NCBI GenBank assembly: GCA_963082975.1
Contig: OY720349.1
Coordinates: 45,861,962 to 45,925,961, forward strand
Direction of reading: 5' to 3'
Source of the DNA: Labia minor
Taxonomy: Eukaryota > Arthropoda > Insecta > Dermaptera > Spongiphoridae
Length of the DNA stretch: 64,000 nucleotides
The notes under the pieces are model-generated. The model saw only the letters and a list, made by a program, of their open reading frames with translations. It did no database searches and was not told the origin of the DNA. Each line of letters begins with the position of its first letter. Within the stretch, counting starts at the first letter, position 1. Position numbers and translations under genes: made by a program. Positions 23,092 through 35,607 of the stretch are shown here, in pieces.

Positions 23092-26000
23092 ATGGCTACT
23101 CGATTTGAAGATATTGAACCACGATCTGTTTCATATAATGAAATTGCTTTTAAATTATTGTCTGATAATTTTCTTTTGACAGCTCTTGAATTCCATACCG
23201 AATTAGTCGAAGCAGGAAAAGAAATTCCTAAACTAAAAGAATTTTTTTCCAATCCAGGAAATTTTGAGCCTCATGCAGTTCCACAAAGCATTCGTAATTA
23301 CTTCTATTTCTATTTTTTAAAATAAATTTATTATCAATTCTTAATATTATTACAAGTATATTTTTGTAAAAAAAATATTTAGCAAGATCAGGAAGTCAAG
23401 CAACACTTGATTCATTAGATCTAGCACGATTTTCTGAAGATGGAGAAAGAGGGATTGATGAACGAGTGGCAGTTTTAGAATTTGAATTACGAAAAGCTAG
23501 AGAAACTATTAGTGCTTTAAGAGCAAATCTCACTGTGGCTACAGGTATATTTATAAAATACTTCCAATGTCAAATCACAATATTTTAGAATTTCTTAATA
23601 AATATTTGTTTTTTTCATTCATAACAATAAATCTATTTTATCTTGATGGATAAATAATTTTTAATAGATTTTAAAAAAATTTTCAATAAAATAAAATTAA
23701 TATTCTAGGATTTTACTTTACATTAGTACTTCTAAATTCTAAAGATTCAAAACCTCTCAGTATATATCAAAAATTAAGATTAAATAAAATAAATTAAATA
23801 AAAGATGTTAAAAATAAAAAAAAAAACATTTAAACTACCATAGTTTTAATGTTTCTGATTTTAAATTTTATAATTTAATTTTCTTTAAATTTTTAGAATC
23901 TGAATCAACCACAGCTGAAAATGGATCATTTAAACCTATTAATATAGAAATAATTAAACCCCATGAACAAAGGGCTTTAAACTTTTTAATCAATGAATAT
24001 TTATTATTAAATGGATATAAACTTACTTCTAATACTTTTTCTGATGAAAATGAAAATCAGGTAAGAAATTATTTATGCTATAATATTATCTAATTACTTA
24101 TTTAGTGCATTGAAATCTTTTATACTTTAGAAGGTTTTGGAAAAATCAAATGAATTTTAGATTTATTTTTTATAATTTCAACGTCTTTGATACCACATTT
24201 ACAATGGATTTTTCATAAACTATATATAAAGAATAATATAAAAATATATACATATATATAATATATATATGTATAAAAGTAACTTTTTTTTAATTCGATT
24301 CTTTTAGGATTTCGATGATTGGGATGATGTTGGACTGAACATATCAAGACCTCCAGATTTAGTACAGTTATATCGGGACTCTGGGAAAGCCTATGCAAAT
24401 TTATTAACAGAAACTTCTGATATATCTACACAAACTGAAAACGATATAACAAATCAAGACCTTTTACTTTTACAAAACCGTGTGCAAGAATTAGAATTGA
24501 AATCTACGATAACAACTTCTACAGTAGCCACTTCTACAGAAAATCCTATTTCTTTAACTAGTGCTTCAACTCCTGATCGATTTGAAATGGTTATATCAAC
24601 TGATGATGGTGGATCAGGTACAAGTACAGATGTAGAGTGGACCCGAGTGAATATTCCAAAAAGTGTTAATATAGTAGGTACAACAGATGCCGAAATGGTT
24701 AGTTTAGATGAAAATAGTGAAGCAGAAGCAATAGATGAGGATGAAGAAGTGAGTAAATTTTTATTAAACAAAAAAAATAACCTTCATGTATTCATCACCA
24801 TTTTAAAATTAATATATGTAGTTTGGTTAGCAAAAATTTGAAATAAATTAAATAGATATTTTTCCTTAGTATATAAAGTTGTGATAACACATTTCTGTTT
24901 TTCAGGAAAAACAAGATGTTTTAGAAGAATGTCCTAGTGGATCTTCTGATATAATTGACTCATCTGCCCCAACTTTAGAGAATAATCCAATAACAGTATT
25001 TTCAATGTCTCCCTCTCATCGTGAAGAACGAGGCGATCGACCTCTACCTGAAATTTATGCTAAACAATTAGCAGTTTTATTATCACCACATTTTGATGAA
25101 TGCCAAGAAGAACAACTAATGGAAGATTCTCTTGTTCATATTGTTGGGTCAACGTTAAATAAAATAGTTCCAAATGTAATTTTAAATAAACGTGGAGAAG
25201 TCGTACCTCTTTTAGTTAGAACAATCAGGGATCATCCAGATTTAAATATAAGAGATCGTCTCTTACAGTTGTTATTTAATTTACATAAAGTAAGAATATT
25301 TTAACATTTATGACCAATAAAATTTTTATTTATTTTACAAAGTAAAGAATTTATTTTTAAAATTTGTATTTATATGTTAGCGACCAGGACAAAATGATCG
25401 AGCAATTTGTGTGTCTGGTGTGGCATGGTTAGCTCGAAATGGACATGCTAATTTAATTGAAGCAGAGGTTCTTCCTCATTGTTGGGAACAATTAGGACAT
25501 CGTCATTCTGAAAGAAGACAATTGGCTGCCCAAACATGTGGCATACTTGCTCCTAGTCTTGCTCCTCTTGTTAGGCAGTCGTTACTTGTATCTATGCTTC
25601 GGCAATTGGTTCTTGATGATCGAGATGAAGTATAAAATATTTCATTTATTTTTTTTAATTCTTTAAATGATTTATTAATAAAAATATATTTATTTTTTTT
25701 AGAATGTTCGAGCTTCTGCAGTTGTATCACTTGCTGGAGTTCTTGCATTATCTGCTGATCTCACCGATTGTGAAGCTTTGGCTATTGGTGCTTTTGAAGA
25801 TTCTGCTTCTCCTGTTGCCAATGCTTGTGACAAATTTCTTGCCCCAATATTATTCCAGTGGGCTCTACAAAATGAAACTTTGAATACAGGAATTTTAACA
25901 AAACTAATTTCACGTTTGAAAGTTAATATAATAAAGTTATTTATATTTAAATGAGGATTTTAATGAATTGATTATACAGTAAAATTATATAATCTTCACT

Positions 26001-28703
26001 AGGGTTATACAATTTTTGGAGTTCTACAATTTTAGTAGAAAGTTTTGCATTCACATGAGTAAAGAATAAATTAAAACTAATAGAAATATTTTTTTTATAT
26101 TTAATATACTATTAATACAAAAACATTTTTATAATATCTATTATTTTTATATTGTTTAACAAATGAATTTTTACAATAAGTATATTAATAATAACCTTTT
26201 ATTTATTCTAAATTAAGAATTATGTACAATTAATTTAATAATATTAGATAACACATTACTCGATCACACATTTGAGATTCGCATATCATTTAATTTAAAT
26301 TATTTTAAAATAACTATTCGAGAGGTTTTGGTTCACTAAATTTAAAATTTAATTATAGTAATTAAAATACAATTCATATTCAAATTTCATTTGGTTTGGT
26401 TTCAAATGATCTTAATTTTATTATTTTTTATTTTTACAGATTCTTTTGTTAGAACCCGATTTCTCGTTAAAAATGGTTCGTCTAATAAACATAATCAGTC
26501 TGTCGATGCCATTTATTGCTGTTTGGTTAGGAAGTACCTCTCCTTCAGAAAAGGAATTAGATCCTTTGCCTAAAAGTCGATGGGCTACATTAGGTTGTGA
26601 ATTAACTCGAGCTGAAAGCTTCTCTAAAGAAAATGTAGCATTATTAGAAGCACGTTATGACTTCTACTCCTCTCACAAGGTATTTGTTAAAAATAAATAT
26701 TATATATTTTATACTTTTTATTATATTTTTCTTCAAATTTGTATCATTATTATTATTTTAGCTCCTAGCTCTTACACTAAATAAATATAACTTTCAACAA
26801 TTTAGTTAAGCGGTTATGTGTTGTCCTAACTTTTGGGATCGAAACCCACCAAGGTCATTTTAATAGTATATAATATATGAAATCTAACTAAAATGGCATT
26901 CGATTTCAAAAGTTAATAAAACTAAAACAATTTTAAATTACTATAGGGCGGCCATTTAAGGGATATTTTGTTCTATAATGCAAACTCTTTTTTAAATTTT
27001 AAATTGCGGTCTTAATTTGAATTTAACCCTTTATTTGAAACAGGGTATTGATATTATCTCTATAAAATAATTATAAATAAATGTTTCTACGATTTCAATT
27101 TTAAAACTTAAATATATTTTTTTTTCAAATGAAATGAAATATTTGGCTTTTCAGAAGACTTTTTTATGAATATTTTAATATTTTTAGATGTGGACCTCAA
27201 TAAATTGGATAATCAATATTATGATACCAGAATTGTTGGACGTAATTGAAGCAATTGAAGCAGGAACACCTGAATGTACTTCTTTCGTCACTTGTTTCCG
27301 TGTTTTCTGTTTCACACTTGGTGAATTTATTACTGAAAAATACCTCAAACCAGCATTTATTAATCGTTTAAGCTCATTAGAAGGCCACCTAACGAAAGTA
27401 ATTAATATTAATTCTGATAAATTTCCCCCTATGGCTCTTGTACCTGTAACTATTGCTGGGGTGTCATATTATGACCCGAATGAAGCAGCAGCAAATGTTT
27501 CACGAGTATTAATTGCATGGCCACTGTGTGGAGCTCCGATTGAATGTCTCACACGAACTGTGGCTTCTCTTGTTTCTGATGAATCCAATCATCGAGAGCC
27601 ATTATTAGGAGTTATATGGGAAGGTGTTGTTCATACCAGACCTGTAGTTCGGGCCGCGGCTGCTTCACTTTGCGCTGCAGTTGCGCCTAAATTAGCTGCT
27701 GCATCTCCTGGTGTTCCAGAATTAATTACGAACCGATTGATGCCTGCTTTAGTCACCTTAGCATCTGATCATGAAATGTAAGAAGAAATACAAATTTAAT
27801 TTCTTGTTTTCTAATTTATAGAAAAAAAATGTTCATAAATTATTTATTTAAATTAATATTTTAAAATAATGTTTATACATATTCATAAGAATAAATGTTA
27901 TAAAAATAAAAGAGAAATTTCATTGATTTATTTCTTTAAAATACTTTTAGGATTGTACGAAGAGCGACTGTTCCCGGTTTTGCTTCATTAATTGTTTCTA
28001 ATAACTGTCGATTTGTTCATGATAAGTGCTATGTACAACTTCAAACATTTCTCAATGATCCTACCTCTCGAGATGATTCAGATATGCTTCTTGTGCTCGT
28101 TCAAGGTATTATTTAATAATCTACATTTTTACTTCATATGTTACAAAATCGTTTTAATGTTTTTTCATCAATAGCCTTAGGTCAAGTTTTGGATCGATGC
28201 GATTCTAGATTTCGTGATGAAATAGCCCTACCTAGACTGGCAGAAGTGGCAGGTAGAGCAGCTGCTATTGAAAGCGTTTCACGAAGATGTGCTTTAACAG
28301 CTGCTTTAATGGATGCTTTAGCAGCTGCTACTGAAATAGTTACTTCAAGGCATGCTGTTTTATCTGGTCTCAAGGCTCTTGAAGCGACTTTAGAATCAAA
28401 TTCACCACATAGGGCAACGGTTCAAGCTACTATTAGGTATTTATTTAGATAGATATTTTCCTAGAAAGTTTGTTCCTTATTTTAGTTTAAAAAAAATTAA
28501 ATTAATAATATTTAGTGTCAAGTTATAGTGCACTTCAATATCAAGACTATTTCATCATGTAAATTTACTATTTCAGGTCTTTAGAAGCTAGACAAGAACC
28601 ATTAAATAAAGAACCAAAAGAAATCCGTCAACGGGTTTCTCAAATGTTTCAACCAAGACCTCCTACGTTACCCAATCTTCAAGCAATTTTTCGAAAAAAG
28701 TGA
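23092..28703 (+). CDS. RELCH: RELCH (RAB11-binding LisH, coiled-coil and HEAT-repeat protein, KIAA1468 family)
   Basis: Twelve exons: 23092-23293, 23383-23544, 23897-24060, 24308-24748, 24906-25289, 25381-25629, 25703-25921, 26440-26679, 27188-27777, 27951-28105, 28175-28436 and 28577-28703. All have GT-AG ends and phases close to 1064 residues (human protein about 1216). The ATG opens MATRFEDIEPRSVSYNEIAF. A coiled coil follows at about 93-120 (VAVLEFELRKARETISALRA) and a LisH-type segment at about 146-178 (RALNFLINEYLLLNGYKLTS). The family signature WDDVGLNISRPPDLVQLYRD comes next, then an acidic linker. HEAT repeats fill the rest (ERRQLAAQTCGILAPSLAPL, RFRDEIALPRLAEVAGRAAA), ending AIFRKK. 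In mammals RELCH binds Rab11 and OSBP and tethers recycling endosomes to the trans-Golgi for cholesterol transfer. That role is inferred here. A polyadenylation signal lies at 28846-28851. It converges on ERH with about 250 bp between stop codons. Confidence 0.93.
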
Positions 28704-28954
28704 TCAGTATTTTCATAAGATATTTTAGTTGCATTATTTTATATTAACATAATTCTATTTTAAGATACTTAAATTTTAAATTTTTGTTGATATTTTGGGA
28801 AGAGAATTATATTTATATATAAAAAACAAAAATATTATTTTATATAATAAAACTCTATTTATATATATTCATGAATACTTTACTGTTTTGATTTTATACA
28901 TTTATATTGTTAAAAATATTACAATTATTATTTTATTATTTGTTAAATAATTTT

Positions 28955-29851
28955 TTATTCTTCATCAGAATTTAAATTGGCTTGTCTTCGTAACATATAA
29001 TATACCTTTTCCTTAATCCATGATCTGTTATAAGGATAATAAGTTTTACTTCTAATTTGAAACCTAAAAAAAGCATTTAAATAACTATTTCACAAGTCAA
29101 ATATTTAAAATATATACTTATTTAAAAATTACTTACACTAGGCAACAAATATCGTTTAAATGATCTAAAAATTCAAATAAATCATCAATTTCGTAAGTAA
29201 TTGTATTTAAATTAGGATTTTGCCTTTTTAAGTGATTTTCATAAATGCGACAAATTCCTAGGAAGCAAATGAAATTAAATATTATCTAATGCATTTAACA
29301 ATAAGGAATAGAATAAAAATGAGATTTTTTTTAATGCTAAGATCAATATAATTGTTTATTTATAAATATTAAATAAATTACCTTTAAATAATAATGATTC
29401 AAATATATTTTAAAGTTTGCATCAGTAAATATTTTATTAATTTAATATTTGCATATAATTTGAAAGCAATTAATTTAGAATTAAACTAATATATATGTAG
29501 GTATATTAATTAATTTGAAAAGTGACAAAATATTATAGATACTATAACTTTAATATGATACTAATTGATTGTCTAATCGAATCTATCAACAAAACTATAA
29601 ATTTGATTAAGCATGAATTAAAACTGAAATAGGTAATCATCCAGTTCAATCACTAAACTAAAATTAAAATATAATTAAATACCAAGTGTTAAAAATTACC
29701 TTCTAGGCATTCTTCGATGCTTTCAAAGTCGGAAAATGTTCTTGAATTTACATCCCGGTTGGGTTGAAGTAATAAGATAGTGTGCGACTAAAAAAATATA
29801 AATTTGAAAAAAATTGATTTTAATATATATTTGAATAAAATAATTTACCAT
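28955..29851 (-). CDS. e(r): Enhancer of rudimentary homolog (ERH)
   Basis: Four coding exons on the minus strand: 29849-29851 (the ATG alone), 29700-29787, 29137-29257 and 28955-29063. Together they give 106 residues, against 104 in human ERH. Splicing right after the start codon gives MSHTILLLQPNRDVNSRTFS, the conserved amino end. Further on are DFESIEECLEGICRIYENHL, TYEIDDLFEFLDHLNDICCL and TYYPYNRSWIKEKVYYMLRR, and the end is NSDEE. ERH is a small dimeric nuclear protein of about this size. It acts in RNA processing and heterochromatin-linked mRNA decay, and the Drosophila gene modifies the rudimentary pyrimidine-synthesis phenotype. The frames are too short and too split to be found by ORF length, but the exon chain is unambiguous. 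Confidence 0.93.
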
Positions 29852-31374
29852 TTTCTTATATAAAGTATATTTATTATCCTATATATATATAAAGATATAG
29901 ATTTATATATATAAAGAAATTAAATATATTAAAATAATATTGAATATATTTTAATGCTTTCGGTTGTAGATATTATCAGATCAAAAATATTAATTAAGAA
30001 AATTGTTCAATCTATTTTTGGTATTGTTTTTATTATTATATTATTAATATTATTATTGAATAATATATATTTAAAATCTTTATTGTTAACTAATTTAATA
30101 TTTAGAATTTTTAAAATTAATATTTTAATTTAATTAATTATAAATCAAAATAATTTTTAAGAGGTAATAAATATATAAATGATTTCTTTTGTTGAATATT
30201 AATTTAATTATATTTAAATTTATTTTATTATACTTATATTTGATTGATATTATATTTGATTTTATGAAAAAGAGAGGGAGAATTTTTCTAAATTTATAAA
30301 AAAAAATTTAACTTCATTCTCTCTTTTTAGTTGTTTTTATTCTTTTTAAGATACAAAGTTGCATAATTACAAATACATAGTTGCATTTCACTTAATAAAC
30401 TTAAGATATTTACAAAAATAGTAATATAACCAGTTTAATTGTAAGTATAATTGAAAAGCAAGATTTTACAAAATATATACGTTTTAAGGAACTGAATTAA
30501 ATTCCGAAAATTTATTCCGGTCAGTCATTTGTGTTCAGTTCTGTGCAAGAACTAAAAATGATAAAATTTGAAATTAAATTTCTGGTTTATTTTAATAATT
30601 TTATAGTTTTTTGAGAAAAACTTGCATTATTGCTTAGAATTTATAGAATTAGTCAAATCATATTTTTTTAAACTATTATCCATTACAGTCTACAAATTTT
30701 TTGGTCAACCCCAAAATGGAATTAATTTATTTTATCTCCTCATTAATTGAAACGCCTGAAAAAATTTTAATGGAAATTTTTTATTGACTAATTTTTTTTA
30801 TTTGTTTTCAATCCAGATTAGAGTTGTAAACCTTAGTGTGTGGGCCCACTGATTAAGGGAATGTAGGTAGATCTCAAATAACTTCGTTCCATCGCTTACG
30901 ACTTAATATTAGAAGCTATTGAACTAACAAGTTTTCTTCAAAAAGAACAAAATACTAAATTATTAAACAAGATTACATATACAGATATACATATATTTCA
31001 TTGAAAAACTGTATTTTAAAACTAAGAAAAGTGCTAAAAATAAAACTAAAAAACTTCACTTTATATCAAAAATAATACAACTAAAATTATTTTATCATAT
31101 GATAATTATTTTTCTGACTGTAAAATTATTAGATCTAAAAGAACTTGAAACTACATAATATTATGATAATTCAGTTTATAATTTTTATTAAAAACATTTT
31201 TTTGGATTTTTGACAATCTTTAACATTTTATTTTATTAAAAAAAAACAAGATACAAATTTGCTTAATTTAACATACAAAGGTAAAAAAAATATTTCTTAT
31301 TTCTATAAATATTTATAGATATAATAATAAATATTTTCATAGAATAATCAAAATTAGTTTATTTAAATGAACTA
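29852..31374. other. AT-rich intergenic stretch
   Basis: Lies between the ERH 5' end and the repeat at 31375. No exon was recognised. One patch (30820-30920) is less AT-rich. Confidence 0.45.
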
Positions 31375-31597
31375 CTCAGAAGCCAAAGCGATTAACTCCA
31401 CATATTTATAAACAAACTGAGAAAATGAAGCCCTAAGTTCACAGCTTGTAGGAAATTCAGGGTTATTGATTACAGAAAAATGTGTATTGCATTGCAATAT
31501 TAAGATTATCAAGTTTATTATTCACTTCATATGTTGCATATTACATTACATTACATTACTAGCAAAATTTTAAAAATTGGAGTTATTCGGTTTGGCT
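31375..31597 (+). repeat. Interspersed repeat, family E copy 1
   Basis: About 220 bp from CTCAGAAGCCAAAG to GGAGTTATTCGGTTT, closely matching 35395-35607 in the same orientation (TTCAGGGTTATTGATTAC, GTATTGCATTGCAATATTAA). It lies just downstream of the SVWC gene's stop codon side. No coding capacity is seen. Confidence 0.6.
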
Positions 31598-31649
31598 TCT
31601 GTGTGGCTCAAATATTAAACAGATACATCGATACTATATAATAGTGTAA

Positions 31650-33458
31650 TTAGTTGCATTTCACTTGAGGACAACACTTGGGATATTGTTTGGTTTCATC
31701 AGATTCTAATCTACAATTTTTATCATGTACAGCAACAACTCCGCAACTAAAACAAATATAAAAGAATTACTAAATATTTCTTAAAAATAACCCAGGGGAA
31801 ACGTACCAGTAATTGACCATTTGAAAGATTTTTTATTAAAATAAGCTTGTTAATTTCAAATTAAGCACGAGATATCAATAAATATCAAAAAGAACCTCTT
31901 CCGGATTGCTTAACAATTAAACAGAGAAATTAAAAAGTTTATTTTGATTTAATAATTTAACAAATGATCTACTACTGCTACACTGGTACGTTTAAAATAT
32001 TAAAAAATTTTTTTATCTAATAATAAGAATTAAAAAATTAATATTTTTAAAGCTTAATTATTTTATAATAAATTAGATAAAGATAAATGAATTAAAATTA
32101 AAATGAAAAAATTAATGTATTTTCCTTCAGTAACGACTCTCAACCAAGGTGTGGAGAATATCCAAGAGATAGGTTTTTCTTTATGTGAGTAAAATAAAAA
32201 TTATTTCAAAATATGTATAATGTAAATCAATCTAAAAATAAAAATGTTAATGTATACTAATTACGACTATGGGTCACCGATTGAATGTAAAAATTATTGT
32301 AAACCCTTTTTTTATGTTCTATAAAATTTATGTATCTCAAAATGGATAATAAAGATATTTTTTAAAACTAAACTATTATTTTAAAAAAATGATATTAAAT
32401 ATTGACTATATATAGTTTTACTCTAGTAAATATAGTTATTTTATTTCTTATTATTTATTATTTATTTATTTTATATGATATAATTTTTATTAATCTAATA
32501 ATATTTATTTTTACTAATATATTTTTTAAAAATAAGTTCATTTCGAACATGAATGAATTGAAATGTTGAATCATGACACATTTCTTTCCAATCGAATTTA
32601 TCTTTAATATTAAATTAAAGTATATGAACGTATATTACTATAATATAAGTTGATAAAATAGAACATATTTTATTAAATTATGATTAGTTCTTTTAATATT
32701 TATTTTAGTTAATTTATTTTTAAGCAAATTTTACATACTATCCAGAATACAAATTAAATTTATGTATAAAAATAAGTATATGTAAATAAATTGTTTTTCT
32801 AAATAAAAAAATAATTGTGACTTGTATTGTATACATTTGTTATTCTCAACCTGTAGGGCGAAATAATATCCGAAAGAAAAAATAAATCACTGACTAAAAA
32901 AGAAAATACACAGAAAATCTCTTATGGTGGCTTTTTTTAGTTATAATTAGAATTCAAAATACTCAATACTGAAAAGTTGAGAAACGCTACTTTAAGTAAT
33001 GTTAACGCTTTTTTAAATAAGGTTATTATTATCAAAATATGTTATTTTCAAATATTTTCTAATTTTATTTGGTTTATAAAGTATATTAAAAGGATATTAT
33101 ATGATAAATTAATTTAATTAATTAAATAAATTTATTTTCATATTCTCACCTATATCGGCTAATTGCTAATTTATCATTCAATTGACCACATTGATTTTCC
33201 ATACATGCACCAGGTTCATACCATTTTTCTCCAACATTATAGGCTTTTTTCAAACTCGGAATCCAGCATTTATTTGGATGGTCTTAGAAATTTAAAGTAA
33301 AAAGAATTATGAGATTAATTGAAAAATAAAGTAGAATAAAAATTAATTATACCAGGATTTGTAGGAATTAATTCAATTGAGGCTGCAGCTTGGCTTATAT
33401 CAATATTAGCTAATAATATTAAGAAAATTGAAAACACGATCACTAAATATTTATTCAT
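31650..33458 (-). CDS. Secreted single-domain von Willebrand factor C protein (Vago-like)
   Basis: Three minus-strand exons, 33353-33458, 33150-33282 and 31650-31746, encode 111 residues. The start MNKYLVIVFSIFLILLANID is a hydrophobic signal peptide, probably cut near residue 24 (ISQA). The mature part is a single SVWC domain with exactly eight cysteines at 41, 62, 67, 81, 91, 104, 105 and 110, including the diagnostic YPKCCPQVKC end. SVWC proteins are small arthropod-secreted factors. Drosophila and mosquito Vago belong here and are induced by viral infection, but other members respond to bacteria or nutrition, so the exact role is open. The second intron (31747-33149) is large for so small a gene. 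A TATA box (CTATATAAGG on the minus strand) lies at 33524-33533. Confidence 0.87.
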
Positions 33459-33523
33459 GTTGAATGATTTTAATTAAGATTCTCCTGCTACAATATCTGA
33501 TCAAGAGTTGGATGCCTTTCTTT

Positions 33524-33533
33524 CCTTATATAG
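33524..33533 (-). promoter_or_regulatory. TATA box of the SVWC gene
   Basis: On the minus strand the sequence is CTATATAAGG, about 66 bases upstream of the ATG at 33458. That predicts a start site near 33495-33500 and a short 5' leader. A TATA promoter fits an inducible gene. Confidence 0.6.
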
Positions 33534-35194
33534 AGACTGTTTAGCCTTGAAATACCTCTTAAACAAGATTATCTTCTACTGGTGTGATTTATTTGTTTTA
33601 TTTTTTCTCCAAATCAAATATAATAGAACTAAGAAAATAGAAAATAATTTTTAATTTTTTTTTGTACATTAACATAAATAACAAGGAGATATTAATTGAT
33701 TGCGGTGATAATTTATAAGGAATAACAATTCAAATAACATTTAATAAATCTAATAAATAAATCTTAAGAGCAAAAATATACATTGTACATTTTTTACCTT
33801 AATCCAAAATAAAGTGTAATGTATGTTGTACATACATATTGTTAGTAATATTGAAAATCGTAATTAAAATTTTTAATTATTCAAAAAATTAGATTTTATT
33901 ATATTTAATAAATATGTTATTACTTAGATTATTATTACTTTCTATAATATATGTATATACATATCATTATTTATTACAAATGGTCTACATTTTTAACATT
34001 ATAGATATCATAATGAAAATTAAAATTTAAAATATATTTATTATTTATTTTATTTTATAAGATTATATAAAAACTGTATATATTATTCCTCTCTCATTAA
34101 TTTTAAGAAACTTATAAAAGTTTACCTAAGTGAATGGAGGAAAAAGTTAAATAAATCAACAGTATTTATGTGTTTAAAAGTTTAATTAATCATAACAAAA
34201 ATTATAAATATTGCTTTACAAGTATAATTGTTAAATATACTCAATTAAATTATTTTAAATTTTCTAAATTAATAGAATCCATGAACTAGAATTCTATTGA
34301 TATATGTAGTAAATTGTAAAATTATTTAAGAATATATAAATTGCATAATGTTTGTTTAAAAGTAAATTTTAGAAATGACTTCATTCTAATATATAAGTTA
34401 TTTATCATCTTAATAATAATTAATTTTTATTATTTCCTTGTATATTAAATACACTTATAAATATAAAGTTTAATCCTTGAAAATAATTTTCTATAATTAT
34501 TTCTCAATTTTGTTTTTTAATTTTTTTCTCTATACAATTCCAAAAACAAATCCAAACACCAAGGAGTAAGTAACCATGAACCAAAATCGAGATGACTTCA
34601 GTGGTTATTAAAATGCCACTATTTCACATTTGGAATGCCTCTTCTATAGCGCATACTTTAATTTAACAACTAATCAAATAAATATACTCGAAGAAAATAA
34701 TATATCCAAACCCAAGGATATATTAGAGAAATGAAATTTAGGCAAAGCATTTATCTACTTAAACTATTTATTTAATTTGTGTTTAAGGACTTAGATTAAC
34801 TTCATAAGTGACATATAGTGACATTTTAATCACGGCTGAAGACATTACCATTTTGGATATCGAATTGGATGGGTACTTCAGCAATCCAGGTGAGTGGTGA
34901 TGGAAGAACATGTTCATTTGCAGAAAATTGTATTACTTTTCTATTCTGAATTAAATAAATAGTTTCATTTACATTTTTCTTTACTAAATTTTATATGAAT
35001 ACATATTTCTATCTAAAAAGAAATAAATTTCCAGGGGGGTGTTGAATAATATTTATTTTTAGAAAAGGGGCGGTAAGCCAATTAAGTTTGTAAATCACTT
35101 ATTTACATGGTGTTCGATTTATTAATCCTCTTAAACTAAAATTTAAACTTTAAATAATCTTCATTATCTCGAAAATAATTACTTTTACTTAAAT
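33534..35194. other. AT-rich intergenic stretch
   Basis: No exon was recognised. A patch of lower AT content lies at about 34540-34640 and 34790-34930, with short non-matching frames. Confidence 0.4.
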
Positions 35195-35196
35195 AT

Positions 35197-35392
35197 AATA
35201 TCGGGAGTCCGAGTGAGAAACGTCCGCTTGGAATGGGGGTGAATAATGTAGAAAGGATTGGGAGAGAGATGGGAGAGAGGGTAGAGATTGAGAGGGTTGT
35301 GGCTCAGAATAGGGATACTTGGAGAAGTGTGGTTGTTGCGGCCAAGAACTTTCGAGTTCCGTAGAACCACAGAGATAGATAGACATATGTGC
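35197..35392 (+). mobile_element. LINE 3' end fragment
   Basis: Encodes the degenerate end of the same reverse-transcriptase group (SPSEKRPLG, then CCAAGAACTTTCGAGTTCCG) followed by AGATAGATAGACA. Frames are disrupted. It directly abuts the family E repeat at 35395. Confidence 0.65.
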
Positions 35393-35394
35393 CA

Positions 35395-35607
35395 CTCAGA
35401 AGCCAAAGAGATTAACTCCACATATAAACAAACTGAGAAAATGAAGTACAAAGTTCACAGCTTATAGGAAATTCAGGGTTATTGATTACCGAAAAATGTA
35501 TATTGCATTGCAATATTAAGATTATCAAGTTCATTATTCACTTCATAAGTTGCATATTACATATTACATTAATAGCAAAATTTTAAAAATTGGAGTTAAT
35601 CGGTTTA
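35395..35607 (+). repeat. Interspersed repeat, family E copy 2
   Basis: Second copy of the repeat at 31375. It starts immediately after the LINE tail, so it may have been inserted next to, or mobilised together with, the LINE. Confidence 0.6.

Noticed and set aside
24454..24771. Minus-strand 105-codon frame in RELCH exon 4
   Set aside because: Antisense to a Ser/Thr-rich coding exon with no independent support.
26810..26862. GGGATCGAAACCC, looking like a tRNA T-arm
   Set aside because: No matching acceptor stem, anticodon arm or A box was found around it.
26935..26960. ACTATAGGGCGGCC, resembling a cloning adapter or T7-promoter end
   Set aside because: A short chance match inside an ordinary AT-rich RELCH intron with no vector sequence around it.
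30375..30395. TAGTTGCATTTCACTT, identical to the end of the SVWC last exon (minus strand)
   Set aside because: No cysteine-coding sequence extends upstream of it, so a decayed gene duplicate is not supported.
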